Positions 57,895-64,000 of a stretch of DNA of 64,000 bases are shown in pieces. The DNA comes from an uncultured Pelagibacteraceae bacterium (GTDB taxonomy: Bacteria; Pseudomonadota; Alphaproteobacteria; Pelagibacterales; Pelagibacteraceae), in the NCBI GenBank assembly GCA_902547535.1, contig CACCOB010000003.1, positions 186,001 to 250,000 on the forward strand, read 5' to 3'. A model generated the notes under the pieces. The model saw only the letters and a program-made list of their open reading frames with translations, was not told the origin of the DNA and searched no databases. The first letter of the stretch is position 1. The number at the start of each line of letters is the position of its first letter. Made by a program: the position numbers and the translations under genes.

Positions 57895-58619
57895 ACTTTT
57901 TTGAATTCTGAAATATAATTTACAGATTTGTCAGAACTAACAGACCATTTATTCAAAATAGGATTAAAAGTCATTCCATCAATTTTTTTTAATTTTAATG
58001 AATTTTTTTCACAAATATCTGTTAAATACTCTGGTTTAATAAATTTCTCCCAATCGTGAGTACCTATTGGAAGCCACTTTAAAATATATTCTGCTCCCAC
58101 AATCGCAAATAAATATGATTTAAGTGTTTTGTTTAAGGTGGCAATGAACATCACACCTGATTTTTTTAAAAACTTTGAACTTTCTTTAATGAAAAAATCA
58201 ACATCTTCAACATGTTCAACAATTTCCATATTCAAAATAATATCAAATCTTGTCTTAATTTTTAAATTCTCTGGAGAGGAATTATAATATTTAATTTTAA
58301 GTTTACTTTTTTTTAAATGATGCTTAGCCACTTGTATATTTTTAAAAGAAGCGTCTATACCAACAACATCTGCTCCAAGTCTAGCCATGGGTTCTGAAAG
58401 TAATCCACCACCACATCCGATATCTAAAATACTTATGCCTTTAAATGGCTGATGCTCTTTTTTAATTTTAAACTCAGATAAAATTGTATCTCTTATGTAT
58501 TTTATTCTGATGGGGTTAAATTTATGTAATGGCTTAAATTTTCCATTAGGATCCCACCATTCCTCGGCTATTTTTGAAAATTTTTCTATTTCTTTTTTAT
58601 TTATTGTGTTATTTTTCAT
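57891..58619 (-). CDS. ubiG: ubiquinone biosynthesis O-methyltransferase
   Basis: AEEWWDPNGKFKPLHKFNPIRIKYI, ILDIGCGGGLLSEPMARLGADVVGID, GTHDWEKFI. Confidence 0.95.
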   Translation of the reverse strand: MKNNTINKKEIEKFSKIAEEWWDPNGKFKPLHKFNPIRIKYIRDTILSEFKIKKEHQPFKGISILDIGCGGGLLSEPMARLGADVVGIDASFKNIQVAKHHLKKSKLKIKYYNSSPENLKIKTRFDIILNMEIVEHVEDVDFFIKESSKFLKKSGVMFIATLNKTLKSYLFAIVGAEYILKWLPIGTHDWEKFIKPEYLTDICEKNSLKLKKIDGMTFNPILNKWSVSSDKSVNYISEFKKV

Positions 58620-58687
58620 TGTTTATTGACATTACAATCAAGATGTATTTTATCAATATATTTTAATTTATATTAAAAAAAATTATC

Positions 58688-59899
58688 ATGAAAATAATTG
58701 TATTAAAATTTGGAGGTACTTCAGTTGGCACAACTGATAGAATTAAAAAAGTTGCAAAAATTATTGCTAAATATAAAAAAAAATACAATGTAATTGTACT
58801 TTCTTCTGCAATGAGTGGTGTGACAAATAATTTAATCAATTTATCCAAAAAAATTAGCAAAAATTTTTCAGATTCCGAATACGATGTTTTAGTTTCATCA
58901 GGAGAACAAATGTCTTGTGCGCTAATTTCAGGAGAATTGATTAATAAAGGTTTCAATTCAAGATCTTGGATGTCATGGCAAATACCTATTAACACAGAGG
59001 GAAAATATAAATTTTCAAGAATTAATAAAATTAACAAAAGTAAAATTGTGAGTTATTTAAAGAAAGGAGGGATTCCCATAATCACAGGATTTCAAGGTAT
59101 TAATAATAAAAACAGAATAACTACTATTGGCAGGGGTGGCACAGATGCAAGTGCAATTATGTTTGCAAAGTTTTTCAATGCTGAAAAATGTATAATATAT
59201 ACAGATGTGGATGGTGTTTATTCTACAGATCCAAATAAACTTAAGTCTGCCAAAAAAATAAAAGTTATTTCTTATGAGGAAATGCTAGAAATGGCCTCTC
59301 TTGGAGCAAAAGTTATGCAACCTCACTCAATTCAAGATGCAAGATTGAATAGGGTAGATATAGAGGTGAGATCTTCATTTACAGATAAAGAGGGAACTCT
59401 AATTACAAAAAGAAAAAATATAATAAATAATAAGATTATAACTGGTATTTCAAATACAACTAATGATGCTAAAGTTACTCTTTTAGGTGTTAAAGATAAA
59501 CCAGGTATTGCAGCATCGATTTTTAAACCTTTGTCTGAAAATTCTATAAATGTAGATATGGTAGTGCAAAATATTTCTGCTAATGGAAAAGAAACTGACT
59601 TAACTTTCACAATAAAATCAGATGATTTAAGCAAGACAAAAAAAATTATTTTGCAAAATAAAAAAATAAATTTTAGAGATTTGATATTTGATAAGAATGT
59701 TTCAAAAGTTTCAATAATAGGAGTTGGAATGGTTACTACTCCTGGAGTTACTTATAGAATGTTCCAATCTCTTGCTAATCAAAAAATCAACATTCAAGTA
59801 ATATCTACTTCAGAAATTAAAATTTCTGTCTTGATAGATAAAAAGAATTTACGAAAAGCTATATCTTCACTACACAAAGAATTTAAGTTAAATAAATAA
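58688..59899 (+). CDS. lysC: aspartate kinase
   Basis: VLKFGGTSVGTTDRIKKVA, TTIGRGGTDASAIMFA, tandem ACT domains. Confidence 0.97.
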   Translation: MKIIVLKFGGTSVGTTDRIKKVAKIIAKYKKKYNVIVLSSAMSGVTNNLINLSKKISKNFSDSEYDVLVSSGEQMSCALISGELINKGFNSRSWMSWQIPINTEGKYKFSRINKINKSKIVSYLKKGGIPIITGFQGINNKNRITTIGRGGTDASAIMFAKFFNAEKCIIYTDVDGVYSTDPNKLKSAKKIKVISYEEMLEMASLGAKVMQPHSIQDARLNRVDIEVRSSFTDKEGTLITKRKNIINNKIITGISNTTNDAKVTLLGVKDKPGIAASIFKPLSENSINVDMVVQNISANGKETDLTFTIKSDDLSKTKKIILQNKKINFRDLIFDKNVSKVSIIGVGMVTTPGVTYRMFQSLANQKINIQVISTSEIKISVLIDKKNLRKAISSLHKEFKLNK

Positions 59900-59902
59900 T
59901 TT

Positions 59903-61003
59903 ATGAACATTAGACCCTTTAGGGAAATAAAAAGAAGAAAAACAAAAGAAATTAATGTTGGCAATGTAAAAGTTGGAGGAGACAATCCAATTTCTGTTCA
60001 ATCAATGACCAATACTTTAACAAAAGATGTTAAAGAAACTGTAAATCAAATCAAGCAAATTGAGGAAGTGGGAGCTGATATCGTAAGGGTATCATGTCCA
60101 GACGAAGACTCAACTAAAGCACTGAGAGATATTATTAAAAATACCACTATACCTATAGTTGCTGATATACATTTTCACTATAAAAGAGCAATAGAAGCAG
60201 CAGAGAGTGGGGCTGCTTGCCTTAGAATTAACCCCGGAAATATTGGAGATAAAAAAAAAATTAAAGAAGTAATTTCTGCTGCAAAAAATAATAATTGTTC
60301 AATTAGAATTGGTGTTAATGCTGGATCTTTAGAAAAAGACTTATTAGAAAAATATAAAGAACCTTGTCCAGAAGCTCTAGTGGAGAGTGCATTAAGAAAT
60401 ATTAGTATTGTTGAAGACTTTGACTTTTATGAATTTAAAGTGAGCGTCAAATCCTCTGATGTATTTTTATCTATTGAAGCTTATAGACAACTTTCTAAGG
60501 TTACTGATTATCCACTACATCTAGGTATCACTGAGGCAGGGACATTTTTACCTGGTAGTATAAAATCCTCTATTGGTTTTGGATCACTTCTTATGAGTGG
60601 TATTGGAGACACTATAAGAGTTTCTTTATCGGACGACCCGGTAGAAGAAATAAAAGTTGGAAATGAAATACTTAAATCACTTAATTTACGAAATAGAGGG
60701 GTAAAAATTATTTCCTGCCCATCTTGTGCTAGGCAAGCTTTTAATGTAATTGAAACTGTTAAAGAGCTAGAAGATAGATTGTCTCATATAAAAACTCCTA
60801 TTTCTTTGTCTATAATTGGATGCGTAGTTAACGGACCAGGGGAAGCAGCTCAAACGGATATTGGTATTACTGGCGGAGGAAAGGGCAATAACATGCTTTA
60901 TTTAAATGGAGTTGAAAGTGAAAAAATATCAAGTGAAGAGATGATTTCTAAAGTTGTAAGATTGGTAGAAGAAAAAGCAGAAGAAATCGAAAAAGCCAAA
61001 TAA
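59903..61003 (+). CDS. ispG: 4-hydroxy-3-methylbut-2-en-1-yl diphosphate synthase
   Basis: [60 protein letters not shown]. Confidence 0.98.
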   Translation: MNIRPFREIKRRKTKEINVGNVKVGGDNPISVQSMTNTLTKDVKETVNQIKQIEEVGADIVRVSCPDEDSTKALRDIIKNTTIPIVADIHFHYKRAIEAAESGAACLRINPGNIGDKKKIKEVISAAKNNNCSIRIGVNAGSLEKDLLEKYKEPCPEALVESALRNISIVEDFDFYEFKVSVKSSDVFLSIEAYRQLSKVTDYPLHLGITEAGTFLPGSIKSSIGFGSLLMSGIGDTIRVSLSDDPVEEIKVGNEILKSLNLRNRGVKIISCPSCARQAFNVIETVKELEDRLSHIKTPISLSIIGCVVNGPGEAAQTDIGITGGGKGNNMLYLNGVESEKISSEEMISKVVRLVEEKAEEIEKAK

Positions 61004-62073
61004 TGGTACCTTTATCAAAAGTTAAAGATTTAATAACAAAACATTCCAAATTGGAAAAAGAGCTATCCTCTCAAGAAATTGATAAAAAATCGTTTGCAGA
61101 GAAGTCAAAAGAATATTCTGACTTAAGTGACATTATAAAAGAAGCAGTTTCTTATTTTAATTTTCAGAAAAATAAAGACGAATTGGAAAATTTAATTAAT
61201 GATAATGACACAGACAAAGAGATGAAAGATTTGGCAATAAGTGAACTTAATGAGCTTGAAAAAAACAATGAAAGTGATGAAAAAAAAATAAAATTATTTT
61301 TGTTACCTAAGGATGAAGCAGATACAAAAAATGCAATGATAGAAATAAGAGCTGGAACAGGAGGATTAGAGGCGAGCTTATTTGCTTCAGACTTATTTAA
61401 AATGTACGAAAAAGTAAGTCATAAAAAAAAATGGCTAATGGAGGTTATATCTATTTCTAAAAGTGATGCTGGTGGTTTAAAAGAAGTTATTGCATCAGTA
61501 AAAGGCAAAAATATTTATTCTGCATTAAAATATGAAAGTGGAGTTCATAGAGTACAAAGAGTTCCTGACACAGAAACTCAAGGAAGAGTTCATACATCTG
61601 CTGCTACTGTTGCAGTGATGCCCGAAGCTGAGGAGGTAGATGTTAAAATAGAAGACAAGGATTTAAGGATTGATGTATTTAGAAGTAGTGGTCCAGGCGG
61701 ACAAAGTGTAAATACAACAGACTCTGCTGTTAGGATTACCCATATACCAACAGGAATAGTTGTAAGCCAGCAAGATGAAAAATCACAAATAAGAAATAAA
61801 GAAAAAGGTTTAAAAATCCTTAGATCAAGAATTTATGAACTAGAGAGACAAAAAAGAGATGAGGAAAGGTCGAAAGATAGAAAAAGTAAAATTGGTACGG
61901 GCGACAGATCTGAAAGAATTAGAACATATAATTTCCCACAAGGAAGAGTAACAGATCATAGGATAAATTTAACATTGCACAAATTATCAGAATTTATGGA
62001 AGGTGAAATATTTGATGAGATGATAGAAAATTTAGTTATTCAAGACCAAGAAAATGAACTTAGTAATATATAA
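61003..62073 (+). CDS. prfA: peptide chain release factor 1
   Basis: [66 protein letters not shown]. Confidence 0.98.
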   Translation: MVPLSKVKDLITKHSKLEKELSSQEIDKKSFAEKSKEYSDLSDIIKEAVSYFNFQKNKDELENLINDNDTDKEMKDLAISELNELEKNNESDEKKIKLFLLPKDEADTKNAMIEIRAGTGGLEASLFASDLFKMYEKVSHKKKWLMEVISISKSDAGGLKEVIASVKGKNIYSALKYESGVHRVQRVPDTETQGRVHTSAATVAVMPEAEEVDVKIEDKDLRIDVFRSSGPGGQSVNTTDSAVRITHIPTGIVVSQQDEKSQIRNKEKGLKILRSRIYELERQKRDEERSKDRKSKIGTGDRSERIRTYNFPQGRVTDHRINLTLHKLSEFMEGEIFDEMIENLVIQDQENELSNI

Positions 62074-62075
62074 AT

Positions 62076-62921
62076 ATGAATTATAGTCAAATTTTAAAAA
62101 AAGGTGAAGATTTTTTAAAAAAAAGTAAAATTAAAAATCCTAACCTTGATACTGAATTAATTTTATCTAAGGTAATAAACAAAAAAAGAGAGGAAATATT
62201 ATTAAACACGAATAATAAGTTAAAAATTAAAGATATAATTAAATTCAAAAATTATCTAATGAGAAGACATCAAAAAGAGCCAATAGCATATATCCTTGGC
62301 TATAAATATTTTTGGAAACATAAGTTTTTAACTAACAAATCTGTTTTAATTCCTAGACCAGATACTGAATTAATTATAGAAGAGGCCTTAAAGTATCTAC
62401 CAATTGATAAGTCAAAAAAAATATTAGATATTGGAACTGGATCAGGATGTATCGTAATTTCTTTATTAAAAGAGAGACCAAATTGTAGTGCCACAGCCTT
62501 AGATATATCTCTAAAAGCACTAAATGTTGCTAAAACTAATGCAAAATTACATCATTTAGAAAATAAAATTAATTTTATTAACATCGATATTGACAAATAT
62601 AAATCTTGTAACTATGATTTAATTATATCTAATCCTCCATACATAAATAGTATTGAATTAAACAGATTAGATGATGATATAAAATTCCATGAACCTAAGT
62701 TAGCATTATCAGGAGGTTCTGACGGATACAGAGATTTAAAAAAAGTAATTATAAAAAGTAAAAAATTGTTAAAAATAAACGGAAAACTAATACTTGAGAT
62801 CGGACATAGACAAAAAAATCAATGTTTAAAAATACTTAATGAAAATAGCTACTATATTAATTACATATCAAAAGATTTATCTGGAAAAGACAGATGTATA
62901 ATAAGCACTAAATTACAATAA
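62076..62921 (+). CDS. prmC: release factor glutamine methyltransferase
   Basis: LIPRPDTELI, ILDIGTGSGCIVISLL, LIISNPPYI. Confidence 0.97.
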   Translation: MNYSQILKKGEDFLKKSKIKNPNLDTELILSKVINKKREEILLNTNNKLKIKDIIKFKNYLMRRHQKEPIAYILGYKYFWKHKFLTNKSVLIPRPDTELIIEEALKYLPIDKSKKILDIGTGSGCIVISLLKERPNCSATALDISLKALNVAKTNAKLHHLENKINFINIDIDKYKSCNYDLIISNPPYINSIELNRLDDDIKFHEPKLALSGGSDGYRDLKKVIIKSKKLLKINGKLILEIGHRQKNQCLKILNENSYYINYISKDLSGKDRCIISTKLQ

Positions 62922-63301
62922 TGAACAATTTCAAAAATAATAATAGAAGAGGGCGGTTCAAACCAAATGGAGATAGGAGTTTTAGAAGAAACGGCAATGG
63001 ACACAAGCCCAATGGTGATTTTGGTAATGGATCTTCCTTTAAAAGAAGACATCCAGGAAAAAATAATCAAAATGCATCAAAACTTGTTGAGAAATACAAT
63101 GATCTTGCCAGGGAAGCTCTATCAAATGGTGATAAAATTTTGTCTGAGAACTATTTACAGCATTCAGAGCACTTTTCTAGAATACTTATGTCTCAGGAAA
63201 ATTTAAGAAACCATAATGAAAGTGCTTCAGATGTGAACGTTAGCAATCAGGTAAAAGTTGAGACTGAAATCAAAGAAGCAGAAGAAGTACCAACGAAATA
63301 A
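62921..63301 (+). CDS. DUF4167 family protein
   Basis: Gly/Arg/Asn-rich N-terminus, then ASKLVEKYNDLAREALSNGDKILSENYLQHSEHFSRIL; downstream of prmC. Confidence 0.88.
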   Translation: MNNFKNNNRRGRFKPNGDRSFRRNGNGHKPNGDFGNGSSFKRRHPGKNNQNASKLVEKYNDLAREALSNGDKILSENYLQHSEHFSRILMSQENLRNHNESASDVNVSNQVKVETEIKEAEEVPTK

Positions 63302-63302
63302 A

Positions 63303-64000
63303 TTACATTTTAGATATTAGATTTGATTTCAAAACATCAATTTTAATTTTATTTACTTCAAATATTTTACGTTGATCGCCTTTTAATATTTTTCCTGAAG
63401 GGAGCTTAAGTTTTTGTGAATTAATTTTTCTTCCGTTTTCAATTACTTCATAATGTAAATGAGGACCAGTAGAAAGACCTGTTGAACCAACATAACCAAT
63501 TATTTGACCTTGTTTAACTCTAGCACCTTTTTTTATTCCTCTACCAAACTTTGACATATGTGCATAAACAGTTTGATAAACTCTATTGTGTTTAATTTTC
63601 ACACAATTTCCTCCTCCACCACACCACTGAGCTCTTACTACTAAACCATCACCTGATGCAAGTATAGGGGTACCTGTTGGGGCAGCAAAATCAGTTCCAG
63701 TATGCATTTTTGTAAAGCCTAGAATAGGATGTTTCCTTTTTCCAAATGAAGATGATAATCTAGCTCCATTTATGGGAGTTTTCATTAAAGTCTTTCTCAT
63801 GCTTTTTCCATTCTCATCAAAATAATCAATTTTGTTTTTTTCATACTCGTGTCTGTAAAGTTTGAGATCTTGATTTTGTAGATTTAAATTAGCAAATAAT
63901 ATATTGCCAGTTTCAACTACATTTCCATCTTGGTTTAAGAATTCTTCATATATAATTTGAAAGCTATCATTTTTCCAAACATCTCTTTGAAAATCTACTT
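63303..64000 (-). CDS. M23 family metallopeptidase, truncated by window edge
   Basis: SSFGKRKHPILGFTKMHTGTDFAAPTGTPILASGDG, HLHYEVIENGRKINSQ. The minus frame stays open from 63800 to 64000 (VDFQRDVWKNDSFQIIYEEFLNQDGNVVETGNILFANLNLQ...), so the true start lies outside the window. Confidence 0.94.
   Translation of the reverse strand, partial: VDFQRDVWKNDSFQIIYEEFLNQDGNVVETGNILFANLNLQNQDLKLYRHEYEKNKIDYFDENGKSMRKTLMKTPINGARLSSSFGKRKHPILGFTKMHTGTDFAAPTGTPILASGDGLVVRAQWCGGGGNCVKIKHNRVYQTVYAHMSKFGRGIKKGARVKQGQIIGYVGSTGLSTGPHLHYEVIENGRKINSQKLKLPSGKILKGDQRKIFEVNKIKIDVLKSNLISKM

Overview
This 64 kb window is a gene-dense, very AT-rich chromosomal segment of a streamlined alphaproteobacterium. Gene content and order resemble marine Pelagibacterales (SAR11) or HIMB59-like genomes; this lineage call is inference from product families and operon order. 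Nearly everything is core housekeeping: aro, dap, arg, his and trp biosynthesis, yidC-yidD-rnpA-rpmH, def-fmt-truA, murA, rpsA-ihfB, lptB/lptC-kdsD, dnaX-ybaB-recR, accA/accD, secA, ispG and prfA-prmC. There are three tRNAs (Thr-GGT, Phe-GAA, His-GTG) and a small SRP RNA directly upstream of dnaX. I saw no rRNA, CRISPR array, prophage or transposase, and no obvious multi-gene novel system. The observations most worth following up are: (1) cmk has a +1 frameshift in an A9 run, and the missing C-terminus is intact in the next frame and ends overlapping the rpsA start codon; (2) dnaX has an in-frame A10 run at the domain III/C-terminal boundary, with stops shortly after in both other frames; (3) a SET-domain methyltransferase and a class-II HDAC-like deacetylase sit at the end of a dapD-dapE lysine operon; (4) an MGME1-like PD-(D/E)XK nuclease lies between rmuC and sbcB; (5) AccA has a C-terminal transmembrane-like tail; (6) ArgF has altered STRTR and SMG motifs; (7) the cspA-tRNA-His intergenic region is full of inverted repeats; (8) glcB lacks an upstream glycine riboswitch. 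All calls come from reading the sequence and recalling families; no searches were run.
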